Source: Dipteris shenzhenensis
Lineage: Eukaryota > Polypodiophyta > Polypodiopsida > Gleicheniales
Strand: one strand, 5' to 3'
Length of the DNA: 64,000 nucleotides
NCBI GenBank assembly: GCA_047967505.1
Contig: CM106538.1
Notes under the pieces: generated by a model
What the model was told of the DNA's origin: nothing
Database searches by the model: none
The model's input: the letters and a program-made list of their open reading frames with translations, nothing else
Shown: piece after piece, positions 23,871-37,000 of the stretch
Numbering within the stretch: position 1 is the stretch's first letter
Layout of the letters: every line of letters starts with the position of its first letter
Translations under genes and position numbers: made by a program

Positions 23871-24718
23871 CCTCCCCTTGGTGCCATAATCCTTTGGCTA
23901 CTGCAAGGTGGTCAGATGTGAGTTACATTCCATCACCTCCCCTTAGTGCTTGCATTGCTACTTAAGGTGGTAAAGTGTGGTTTACATGTCAATACCTCCC
24001 CTGGGTGCTTTCATAGCTACTCTCAGGTGGTCAGGTTTGATTTACAAATGTGTGGGCTCAAGGTGGCAAGGATGTTTCTTCTCAATACATGTTGTCGATG
24101 GCATTCGCATCTTTACTCGATGTAGCTTGATGCATGATGCTTTGTTCTTTCATGTGCCTTAATGCTGTGTGTGTGGATGCCATGCTTCGTGCTATGGTCA
24201 TCTCATGCACTTGTGCTTTCGGCATGCTTATGACAGCGATGTTTGCATTCATGCGTCACTAATCCATTTGTTGCAAAGGTCTTACCAATTGATTTCTTTT
24301 AATATTGGCAGTGTCTAATTGCATACAATGATTCTGACTTGATAGACGCGTAGAGCTCAAAAATACGATCATTTTTTCTTTTTGGAGCGTGTCCAAATTC
24401 TTCCTGGATTGGAAGTTACGGTTTGTCAAAAGTTTTTGTGAAGAAGGGGAGCCAATTGATGATGTGGCAGAGGTTGGTCACATGCAGCTTGCAGGACTAT
24501 GCTTAGGTGGCACTATGCCATGTGGCAATCTCTTAACTGAACTGAATTAACCCACGTTTAAGCAAACTTAACCATGGTCACATCACATCTTGACACATGT
24601 CAAAATCCTAACCATAGGCTAACCTAAGGTAGCTGTACTTAGGTTGAGTGCTTATCTGCCACGTGTCTTTACCATTGGCTACCACGTGTCCTAAGGTTAC
24701 CAGCTTAGAAGAAAGAAA

Positions 24719-25560
24719 TGGAAGCTTTGAAGCTTCTTTGCAGCTACGACGATCGCGACGCGGAGGAGGATGATGGCGCGCGATCTCGAAAACGACAATG
24801 ACGTGGAGGAGGAGGATGGCACGAGATCTCTTCCGATGTTGGTGGAAGCTTGCTGCCTACCGATTTTGATTGTTTACAACACTTTTGTCCACTGTGAAAT
24901 CGATGGAAACTTCGCTAAAGCTTTAATGGGGCGAACGGAGCTGTGTAGAGGAACTTGGAGGTGAGCCAGGATACGGGTGTGTCAGTGGCTCAGAAAAGCA
25001 CTTGGTCTCGTGGGCATCTATGTTGAAACACATGGAAAAAACACCAAAAACACAGGCCTTCATGCCTAATCTCTCCGATGGACTCCCCAGAGAAGTCGTT
25101 TGGAAGGCACCGACTCAACCAACAGTGCTCAAACATAGAAATTTTTCTGGCAATAGGCCATCCTTCGCAGGTAGCTCAAGTTCCCAACGTGAAGCAGACT
25201 CATTGTTGGAGTTGGACGTCTGCTCGCTAGAGTAGGAAGTCTATTGAGAGCAGCTTGGCTCGTTGGTTTGAAAGAGGCACTATTGGAGAGGACTTCTGTG
25301 TTGTGGCTGCCTTGTAGAGTCTGTTGATGAAGAGCCTCCATGGCAATTACTTTGCATGGGCATCGTTTTCGTTTGCCTTTTCTACACCCCCTTGCCTTTG
25401 TGCGGTTTCGCTTGGAGGAGCCTTGGCTTGGCTGCTGAAGGTACGCTCAGGGCTGGCAGAGCGCAAAGGTATGCTCAGGGCTAGCAGAGCGCATAGTAGA
25501 GATGGGCAGCTGTTGAGAGCTATAGAGCCCGTCGTGACTAGATTTAGGCTGTCGTAGTAG
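24719..25560 (+). other. GC-richer insert with open frames inside C2 (possible captured sequence)
   Basis: Base composition rises abruptly at 'atggaagctttgaagcttct'. A short frame from 24,719 (MEALKLLCSYDDRDAEEDDG) and a frame at 24,770-24,964 (MMARDLENDNDVEEEDG) overlap. Another at 25,002-25,235 contains SWASMLKHMEKTPKTQAFMP and DGLPREVVWKAPTQPTVL. I cannot assign these to a family. C1 has different sequence at the same position in the element. Capture of host or other transposon sequence is possible but is inference. Confidence 0.3.
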
Positions 25561-25979
25561 CAGTGGTCGTCGTTGAAGATCAAGGTTGAAGATCTAAACT
25601 ATGGTAGTCGCTCGAGGCATCTTGGACTTGCTTGTAGTGTGGGTCGACTACTGCAGCACTTGGCTAGGCTTGGCACGATGGAGAGGCTTGGAGCGGCTAT
25701 TGAAGAGAAGCCTTAGTTGGAGATGCGCCTTTGTTGAGTGCTTGTTGAAGAAGCATAAGGTCGGATGTTGGAGAGGATGTTTGATCTTTAAGGGTCTCTC
25801 AAAATGAACACACTCTCTCACAAAGGATTCTCACAAAATCTCAAAGCTCTCAATGAACACTCAAGAATCCACCTCGTTCATGACGTGAAACTATTGGACA
25901 TAATCGCACAAACTCTCCCTAACATCGAGATAAGAGTGTGTCAGTCACTCTAAACTACCTAGGCTTGTGGGCAACCTAT

Positions 25980-25991
25980 GCTCTGATACCA
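25980..25991 (-). promoter_or_regulatory. Primer-binding site of C2
   Basis: The minus strand reads TGGTATCAGAGC, a perfect match to the usual plant copia-type initiator tRNA-Met site, directly inside the 5' LTR. Confidence 0.9.
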
Positions 25992-26342
25992 TGAGAAAGG
26001 TCCAATATATGATCGCCACTAAGCCTAGTGCACACAAGATCAACAGAAGAACTAAGGAGGCTCAAAGCACACTAAATAAGACATGAGAGGGAGATAGCAA
26101 ATCTATATCTATTGCAATGTGTTTATGTTCTCAACAATACATGATAGGCTTCTTATATAGAGAGAGCCTTAAGAATAGTCAAACCATGTGGGATCCTCTC
26201 ATCCACATCTCTCCTTGTGGATATCCTCAATCCACATCTCCACATCATGTAGTCCACATCCTAGGGTGGCTACTTTAATTCTTTCCTTATCACATACCTT
26301 TGCCCTTTAATCTATGTGCTCATGGCACCATATCTCTCAACA
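25992..26342 (-). repeat. 5' LTR of C2
   Basis: Appears identical to 23,520-23,870 over all 351 bp by eye. Confidence 0.9.
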
Positions 26343-26870
26343 ACCTGTGCATTGCCACACAATCTAAAGGAAAGAGGGCATGTGTATCCATTGCACAGTA
26401 GAGAAACGAGGACAAAAGATCTTTGCATCATCAAACAATATAGAGAGGAAGGCATATGTGCATCATCTACACATATTGGGAGAAAGGAGATCTACCGAAA
26501 TGTTGGAACTCACTGAAAGTTGTTGGAATATTAGATGGACAAAAAGATGGGAATCCTATAGACAAATAGATGGGTAGACTATTGGATTGATGGATGACTA
26601 ATGGAAAGATGGCAAAGGATGGGTGATGGATGGATAGATGATAGATGATGTAATGATGAAGACAAAAAGATTGATGGATGGGCTAATGAACAAATATATC
26701 GATGAAAGAGGAAAAGAGGATATATGCATTACCATACATGAAAGGGAAAGTGTGTGCATCATCACACATTAGAATAGAGAGCATGTGTATTGTCCACACA
26801 ATTATAAGAGAAGGCATGTGCATCTACCACACATTTAAGGGAAAGAAGGTATTGACTTCTGGTCACTCAA
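26343..26870. repeat. Diverged minisatellite (gtgcatcatcacacat...) with a GATG-rich middle
   Basis: Loose repeats of about 35-45 bp combine 'atgtgcatc(a/t)(t/a)ccacaca' with 'aagggaaag' or 'agagagaag'. They fill 26,343-26,480 and 26,700-26,870, continuing the tract left of C2. Between them, 26,540-26,700 is a 'gatggatgg/gatagatg' tetranucleotide-like region. No gene is seen; short open frames follow from the repeat structure. Confidence 0.6.
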
Positions 26871-27413
26871 AGGCAAAGCTCCCTAAGAAGGGTTTAGATC
26901 TTGAAATTTCAAATCAAAACTGTGATTAAAAAGTCAAAGGTTGCTGCAAAGTTAGATTTGAGAAAAAACTCCAAAATCATAAGAATTTGAATTGTTGAAA
27001 TTCAAAATATGGCCAACTATTTGGATGATCAAAGCTATCTCTTCAATCTTGTGTACGTCACATTGTGAAGAACAACAATGATGTTTGGATTGCTCAAGGG
27101 TTCAACTTAATGGTCATGGGTTAAAATGCAACCTTCTACAATAGGTCCATTCAACATTTCAAGAAAGGACATAGCAAAGAAAGAGAAGCATTGGAAGGAT
27201 CACATTATTGGATTTTGTAATACCAAAAAGGGACTCAAGGAGAAGTTCTAGCACGTGTAGATGGGTCACGATATGAACTTGGATCCTATAAACCAAGTTT
27301 CCTTTCCTTTAAATTGTATGTACCATTTACATTGTCATTTTTGAATTATGACAACTTCATTTTCCCATGTGTTGTGTATGTTTGTGTGTGTTGAGTGGGG
27401 TGGACTTATTGAT

Positions 27414-27416
<3 letters not shown>
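26871..27416. other. Unassigned intergenic DNA
   Basis: No ORF, LTR or repeat of note is visible between the minisatellite and the GA microsatellite. Confidence 0.5.
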
Positions 27417-27456
<40 letters not shown>

Positions 27457-27501
27457 AAGAGAGAGAGAGAGAGAGAGAGAGAGAGCAAGAGAGAGAGAGA
27501 G

Positions 27502-27551
<50 letters not shown>
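27417..27551. repeat. (GA)n microsatellite
   Basis: About 135 bp of GA dinucleotides with rare interruptions ('gcaaga' twice, 'gattga' once). Long ER and SL/LS open frames on the two strands are artefacts of the repeat. Confidence 0.95.
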
Positions 27552-27557
<6 letters not shown>

Positions 27558-27579
27558 GCATGTGTATCTACATGTGTCA

Positions 27580-27930
27580 TCTATAGAGAGAGGGGGAGAG
27601 GGGGGCAGGGAGGGAGGGAGGAAAGGAGAGAGAGAGAGGGGGGGGGGACAAGGGGTTTGCGGGGGAGAGAGAGAGGGTAGAAGGGGTGTGTTACAGATGA
27701 GGGGTGTGAGGGAGAGAGAGGGGGTCGATGGGGTGTGTTACAAATGAGGGGTGTGAGGGAGAGAGAGGGGGTAGATGGGGTGTGTTACGGAGAGAGTGAG
27801 ATATGAGTGAGTGAGAGGGTAGAAGGGGTGTGTTATGGATGAGGGATATGAGGGAAGAGGGAGGGTGTAAGTGGTGTGTTACAAAGAGAGTGAGAGAGTG
27901 AGTGAGAGATGGAGAGACATCTAACTACAT
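27580..27930. repeat. G-rich minisatellite around 'ggggtgtgttac'
   Basis: At least five copies of a ~45-60-bp unit contain 'gtagatggggtgtgttac' followed by '(a/g)atgaggggtgtgagggag' or 'ggagagagtgag'. They grade into the neighbouring GA tract. The whole block is strongly purine-biased on the plus strand. Confidence 0.75.
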
Positions 27931-28369
27931 GTGTGTGTGTGTGTGGAAAACTTGACAACACCCCTTTGCATGATGAAAAGGCAAAAGAGCAAAGATAGAC
28001 AATGGAACAAAAAGTGAAACTTATTGCTTTAAAGGAAAAGTTTGTACGAATTAGTGAAAAAGATAACCAGCAGTGGGCCATTTTGTAAAAATGATTTTGC
28101 ATAAAATGCATAGAAGTTTATGCTGGATAAGTCCTAGCAACCAAGCATCACTTTTATTGAAGAGGGAAGTTTGCATACCTGCCACCATCCAATAAGCAAA
28201 ACAATAAGAACCAAATTTAACTTTAGTTGGGAAGACAGGTGTCATAAACACCCCTCCCTTGTATCAGAGTCACAATAAAAATTAACACTTGGCCATACAC
28301 TTATCAAGCTTTATGTAAATACAAGATTGTTTAGGTAGAAGAATGAGTTTAGAGGTTATAGAGAGAGAA

Positions 28370-30760
28370 AGATTGAACCTTTGTAGAAGGGGGGTTAGGT
28401 GAGAAGAGTGTGAAAGGGGGGGGGGTTTATGGAAGAAGTGTGGAGGAGGTATATTGATGCTAGTAGGTATAGTTATTGAACAACCAAGCCAAATTGAGTT
28501 TAAATTAAAGGGAAATTTAATACAAATTAATAGAAAGAAAAGGGGGGAATTCATGTAAAATAATGGGGGGGAAAAGGGGGAAAATTAATGTAAAAAGATA
28601 TGGAGGGAAATTGAACTAATGAAGATTGTAGTGTAGTTGTACGAGTAATTAAAAAGAAAGAAATTTAAACAAAGGGAGGGGGTTTGAAGAGTAGAATATA
28701 AGTGATTGAACAGAGAGAATCTAAATCAAGGTAAGCCAAAAAATAAAAAATAAATATTAAAATTAAAGAGAGATTAAAAAAATGTGTGTAGGGGGGATAA
28801 TAAAATTAAAGAAGGGGGAGGGAAAGGGAAGGGGAGTGAGAGTTAGCAATAAGGTTAGAGTAAATTTAGTCAAATAATAATAATAAACAATATAAAAAAC
28901 ATAATATACTACAACGGGTAAAGGGTAAAAGGAAGGGAAGAGGGTTTTTATTTAAAATTAAAGCAAAGAGGGGGTTAAAATAGGTGAAAGGGGGAGAAAT
29001 GAAAGAGGGACGGAGGGGGGGGGGGACGATGTTTAAAAACCAACATGAGAATTGCAGAGTTTTAATGAAGCATGAGAGGACCTATGATGAGGAGAGTAGA
29101 CGAGGTCGCAAGTAGTTTTAAGGCAGTTGTGGAAGTGCATGGGGGCCGAGGCCTACTAGTGGCAAGAGGCCATGTGAAATCAGGATTCAGGAACACCATA
29201 GTTGAGGTCGTGAGGATGGCACGGCAGTAGATGGGGTAGTACAGACGGCTACTGCAGGGGGGGTATACCACTAGTGAGCTAGGTTGGGTGGGTTTGTACA
29301 CAGCAACACAGCAGCAAAGTCGTGAAGGAAGGCAGGAGCATGGTAGGAGTAGTGAGGAAGGAGGCAGCAAACACGAGGTACATAGATGGCAGCATACCAT
29401 AGCAAACAAAGCAGAGGGGGTAGGGAGAGTAGAGGTAGTAGTGAGTACAATTAGTCAGTGGAGAGCTTAGGAGGTGGCTACTAGGTAGGAGGGTAAAGAT
29501 AGGTTGGTTTAAATAGAAGAGAGGGAGGAAGGAGTTGGGGAGTTCAGGAGGCAGGACCAGAGTCGAAGAGATTAGAAAGTCACGAAGCGTGAAGTGCAAG
29601 GGTCTGGAGGTAGGGGTTATGAATGCAGAATGGCAAGGTAGCTCGTAATGTGGAAGGAGGGGGAGTAGGTTAGGTTATTATAGGGTTAAATAGATTAATT
29701 AGTAAACAATAGGGAGAGAAAAGGTAATAACAAAAAGAGAGAGAGTTTATTAGAAAAAATTGTAAGCAAGAGGTAAGAAAATTAGAAGTAAAATAAGAGG
29801 AAACCTAATATGAAAAAATTAATTCAGTAGAGGCAATAAACATTAGGAAAATAAGAGTAACAAGGGTTTAGTTAAGAAAGAAATATATTTTAATATAAAA
29901 GTAGTAGTAAAAATTAGGGGAAAATATTTAAAAAAAAGGGAACATAGGAAAATAATATAGGTAGGGAGAGATGAAAAAATTGGGTGGGGGGAGCAGAGGG
30001 GAGGGAAGGTTAAAGGGAAAAACTTAGAGGAAAATAAGGGGGGGAGGGGAAGAAAAAACAGAAGAAAGGGGGAAAGGGATTTATTAGGAAAACTAGAAAA
30101 ATAAAAGGAAAGAAAACAAAGAAGGGAAAAATAAGGAGTAAATTAGGAAAAATTTGAAGATAAAAAAATAAAGTAAGGTAAAAATCTAGGAACAAATTAA
30201 AAGGAAATTATTATGAAAAACTAGGTAGGAGAAAAATAAGGAAAATAAAAAATTGAAGATAAGAAATAATTCAAGGAAGAAATTAAGGAAAAACGTGAAG
30301 AAATAGGAAAAAATTAGGGAAGATTAGGAGATTAGGAAAATAAAGGAAATTAGGGAAAAAAGGGTAGTAAAAAATTAGGAGAAATTTTAGGAAAATTTTA
30401 AATAAGGAAAATTAGGCAAAATTTAGGGAGAGTGTAGTTAGGCAAAATTAAAGGGAGTGTAGTTAGGCTAGGGAGCAAAAAGGAAAAAATAGGACTATGA
30501 AAAATTAGGAGAAACTAGGAAAATTAAGAAATAATTAGGGGGAATAAAATGAGCTAGTGTAGGGGAAAAGAGAGGGGATAAGTTGGTAAAGGGAGAGGGT
30601 TTTAGGGGAAATTAGCTGAAAGAGGAGGAAGAAGGGTAGACAGAGAGTGGGGGGAAATTTTTGAGAGAGGGAGAGGGGAGATGTAGTTTAAAAATTTTTT
30701 AAAAGGATTATAAAGGGAAGAAAAGCAATTTGCAAGGACAAAACAGAAAATGAGAATTGT
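28370..30760. repeat. Purine-rich low-complexity strand (~2.4 kb)
   Basis: The plus strand is dominated by A and G, with runs such as 'aggaaaattaggaaaataaa' and many 'ggggg' stretches. From about 29,700 to 30,680 cytosine is almost absent. A less biased island (29,040-29,640) has ordinary composition and short open frames on both strands (for example 29,062-29,409 minus) with no recognisable motif. Confidence 0.8.
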
Positions 30761-30770
30761 GTGCATGTGT

Positions 30771-30775
<5 letters not shown>

Positions 30776-30851
<76 letters not shown>
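30776..30851. repeat. (GT)n then (GA)n compound microsatellite
   Basis: About 59 bp of GT repeats pass directly into ~17 bp of GA. A shorter GT run lies at 30,896-30,911. Confidence 0.95.
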
Positions 30852-30852
<1 letters not shown>

Positions 30853-30911
30853 TGGGGAGGGCAGATGAGGGAGAGATTAAGGGTATTGCATTTCTGTGTG
30901 TGTGTGTGTGT

Positions 30912-33273
<2,362 letters not shown>

Positions 33274-33303
33274 ATATACATATATATGTATATATATACA
33301 TAC

Positions 33304-33334
<31 letters not shown>

Positions 33335-33455
33335 CATATAATTGTATATGTATGTATATACATACATATAAATGTATATATGTATATATGTATATATACA
33401 TATATACACACACACATATATATATATACGTATACATACATACATATATATATAT

Positions 33456-33493
<38 letters not shown>

Positions 33494-33723
33494 CCCCACT
33501 CACCATAAACTCTCCAAAACCATTTGTCATGCCAAGATCAAATCAGTGCATACCTAGATCAAATGGTGGGGAGGCAAGGAGGGCAAAAACTTTTGTTGGA
33601 GTCACTTTCCTTCGCACCCAATTATTTTTCATTTGTAAAAATTAATAGAACCAACGAAGCCTCTAAAGCATGAATTGAGAAACAAATTTAAAAAAGGGGC
33701 TCCAAGAGCCTCTATTTGTGCTG

Positions 33724-33770
33724 ACATGCCAAATGGCAAGTCAATGGTGCCGTCTTGCCATTTGGCATGT
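33724..33770. repeat. 17-bp perfect inverted repeat
   Basis: The arms 'acatgccaaatggcaag' (33,724-33,740) and its exact reverse complement (33,754-33,770) flank a 13-nt spacer. Each arm itself contains a TGCCAAATGGCA palindrome. Confidence 0.85.
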
Positions 33771-33887
33771 TGGCATGAACAAGGGCATGTAGAACCCCCC
33801 GCCTCTTCTTTTTTTTGCCTATACCACACCTAGCAGTCCTCTAGGCATCCCTTATATTTTGAATTTTTTTTAAAAAAGGCTCCAAGA

Positions 33888-33959
33888 TGTTCAAGATGGT
33901 GTGCATTGCACCATACCTTAAGGGCATGAGGGCAGACCCTAACTATTTCGTGTGCACTC

Positions 33960-34004
<45 letters not shown>

Positions 34005-34014
34005 CACTTTATCA
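33888..34014 (+). repeat. Left LTR of LARD-like family L (copy L1)
   Basis: It starts TGTTCAAGATGG, comparable with TGTTGAGGATGG at 43,593, and ends ...TTTATCA just before a primer-binding site. It includes 'gtgtgcactcctctctc' and a (CT)n run (33,959-33,998), which are shared landmarks of the family. The telomere-like array seen in the other LTRs is reduced here to 'accctaac'. Confidence 0.6.
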
Positions 34015-34026
34015 TGGTATCAAAGC
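34015..34026 (+). promoter_or_regulatory. Primer-binding site of L1
   Basis: TGGTATCAAAGC follows the LTR end directly. It has one mismatch to the usual initiator tRNA-Met site and is identical to the site at 38,736-38,747. Confidence 0.8.
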
Positions 34027-37000
34027 CCCACGTGCTCCCAAGCCCTTGCATCTTGTCAAGGATCTTGTCAAGGCACTAAGCCTTCCTTGAGTGAGGCACC
34101 CTCTGTCTTTGAGAGTGAGGTTTATCTTTCATGAGAGAGTTTTCATGAGAGAGAGTCCAAGCCCTTTCTCCACCATAAAGGCAACAAGCCCTAATTTGTG
34201 AGGCATCTTCTTCTTTTTGAGGGTTCATCTTGTAGAGCTCTTCTCCATCTCTACATTGATATAGAAAGCTCATGATTATGATTTTTTGGCCTTTATATAT
34301 CTTCATTTTAGTGTTGCTATTCATTCTCAAGGTTCACCTCTATGTTCTTTGTAAGGCTTCTTAAGAGAGAGGTCTAAAGCCTCTCTAGTATTATCTTTGG
34401 CCACACATTGACCTCCTACAGCCACTTAGCTTCTACAACATGAAGCTTAAAGCAAAGCAAAGGTGGAGCTAAGCAAAGCCCCATCTACGACCTTTGGCTC
34501 ACAAAGGCTTCCTAGCTATCCTATCTACCACAAAGTTAGCAACCTCGTATGCTACTGCCAACAAGTACCATCTCCATCAAGCTCACATCCATATCCAATG
34601 TAACAACAGCATGCAAGGCAACTCAACGAACCCGGCCAAGTTGCAATGAGCTCCTACAAAGTGGTGACCAATGCTTTCAATGCCTTACTTGAATGCTCCT
34701 ACATCCATGGCCGTCAATGACTTAGGCACTTAGATGACCATCTCCAACAACTACAGTGCCTTCAAACGACTACTCAACCCTCTATGAGCACTCAGCCCAC
34801 TAAGCTAAGGTGCTAGATGCCCATGCAATGCATAGCAACTACATCATCAATGAAGCACATGAGTAGCAAAGGGAGAGCAAAGGATCCAAATGATCAGCTC
34901 CACACCCCGCATGCTAATGATGCCTTCAACCTCCTCAAACAATGCTCCATCACCAAGCCCATAGGACAAGGCTCCAACACCTGGCTTTTATGACTAACAA
35001 TTGCAACAACACAACAATGCCTCACACTTCAAATACAAAACGAGCTCAACAGCAAGCCTCTAGCAAGCTCTACAAAGTAAGAGTGACAAAGCGATGCAAG
35101 TGATCAACAACACCCAACCGCACTAACAACACAATGCATGCACCCAGACTCTAAGCAATGGTCTATAATAGCTAGCACCTCCAATGAACCAAACGGCTTC
35201 AACAACCAAACTCCAGCAAAAGCAATGACATGGGCAAAGCAACTCACACAGCCTTAAGCAAGCAACCCAAAACGCTCAACTATAAGGTTGCAACAATAAA
35301 GGTAGTAGAGCCTTCAACCCACTGACCACAACCTCCAACCATGAACAACTACATGACCACATCTGCATGCCTAATACAATAGATGATGCCTCGGCCTACC
35401 GAAACACCACTAGTGGCTCCATATATGATTTACCACAGGTGACTCTCTTAGCTAGCGATGCCTCTAACAAACATCATGTAACACAACACTTCAACACAAA
35501 TGATGACTTGGCTACAATGCTCATAGACTCTCCATCCAATTCACACTCTACAGACAAAATCATTTCAAGATTTCCACATCATCCAACCTATCGACATAGC
35601 TAGGGTTCATTAAGAGGGAGCCATGTGGAATCACATCACCAAAATTGTCCTACTACCACATCACCATCGATGCCACATCATCTACTACATTACAACACCA
35701 CATTAGCAACCCACCTCAACTACTGCCACATCAGCATCGGCCACAGTGCCACCTCATCAAGCACCACATCATCCTACCATGTCATATGTGCCATGTTAAC
35801 ACCTAGATTGCCACATCATCATGGCACATGGTAGTGTGACATTAGTAGTACATGTGGCCAATCCACCTCAATTGCTCCAATTAACAGCCATGTGTCAGCC
35901 TACCACATCAGTTGGGGACACCTGAACGTTGCCATGCCAACATGCCAAGTCATTAGTTCCACCTAAACACTGAGTGACACATAAGCACACTCTTTGTAAT
36001 CAACATGTGACCCATAGTTCCACATCACTCCATGCCACATCATCATTTCCTCCTCTCCCTTGGACAAAGTTTGGCACATATTTCAAATGGCCATAACTTT
36101 TGATCTAGAAGGAATTTTGAGGTGATTCAAAAAGAAAAAATGATCAACAGATCATGCTCTAGGCGATGGTGAGCACTTGGATCTCTTTTTAACTTCTCTA
36201 TAGGTTAGAAGAATTCAATCCTCATCATCAAAACCAATTTTTGATCCACTATAGTGTATCCATCACATAAAATGAATCAATATAATATTCATTTGTTGCA
36301 TTTTACGCTTCGACCTATAGCCTTGATCTAGACTAGCATAGCCATAGAGGAGATTAAACTTGACTTGTAGTCTAGATCTAGAGTAGCATAGCCATAGAGG
36401 AGATTAAACTCCACCAAACCAAATAATCCATTGCCATATCACCATATTAGTTCCCACCAACATTAGTCCACTCAGATTTATCATCGATGTACACACTCAC
36501 ACATTTGACACCAACTTAGTCCCTTGGCATTAAATAGTTCAACACTTCAGTGTGACACTTGGCAAAGTCATCCTTCTCTTAGATTTAGGAATGTTGCATT
36601 CTTCTTGCACACATATATGCCACCCATGTACAATCATATTCATTGACTTTTCTGGCATTGGTTCCTACACATATCCATCAGCCTTGTACAGCCTCTTAGC
36701 TACTCCCAACACACAATTGTGATCACTTTATTACAAGCTTGATCCTTGGCACATGTTTGTTCCTACACATATCCATCAGCCTTGTACAACTTCTTGGCTA
36801 CTCCCAACACACAGTTGTCATCATCACTTTATTACAAGATTGATTTTTCGGGCACAATTTTTCTTCCATCACATTACTTGGCTCATAGATTGATAGGTTT
36901 AGCATAAGCCCTCAATGGTGGAAGCTCAAGCATAAGACCCCAATGGTAGTTATCACACAATGTTCTCATGGGTAGATACTCTCACTGGTATACGGGTAAG

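Larger units (their letters stand above)
23520..26342 (-). mobile_element. Young non-autonomous LTR retrotransposon C2
   Basis: A 2.8-kb element with LTRs at 23,520-23,870 and 25,992-26,342. Both are 351 bp and I found no difference reading them side by side, which implies a recent insertion. A canonical primer-binding site (TGGTATCAGAGC, minus strand) is at 25,980-25,991. A purine tract adjoins the left LTR. Flanks read ACCTA and ACCTG; depending on where the ends are set, AACCT on both sides is also possible. No gag or pol is present. The LTR and ~850 bp next to the 3' LTR are related to C1, while the central ~1.2 kb is unrelated and GC-richer. Confidence 0.9.

Noticed and set aside
23455-26870. 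CRISPR-like array
   Set aside because: The repeats are diverged, lack uniform spacers and sit in a plant transposon context.
27335-27747. Arg/Glu-rich and Leu/Ser-rich open frames on opposite strands
   Set aside because: Both are direct readings of the (GA)n repeat.
35367-35834. His/Thr/Ser-rich plus-strand ORFs in L1 (and 40,391-40,600 in L2)
   Set aside because: They follow from 'ccacatcatc' repeats and are not kept as the same frame between copies.
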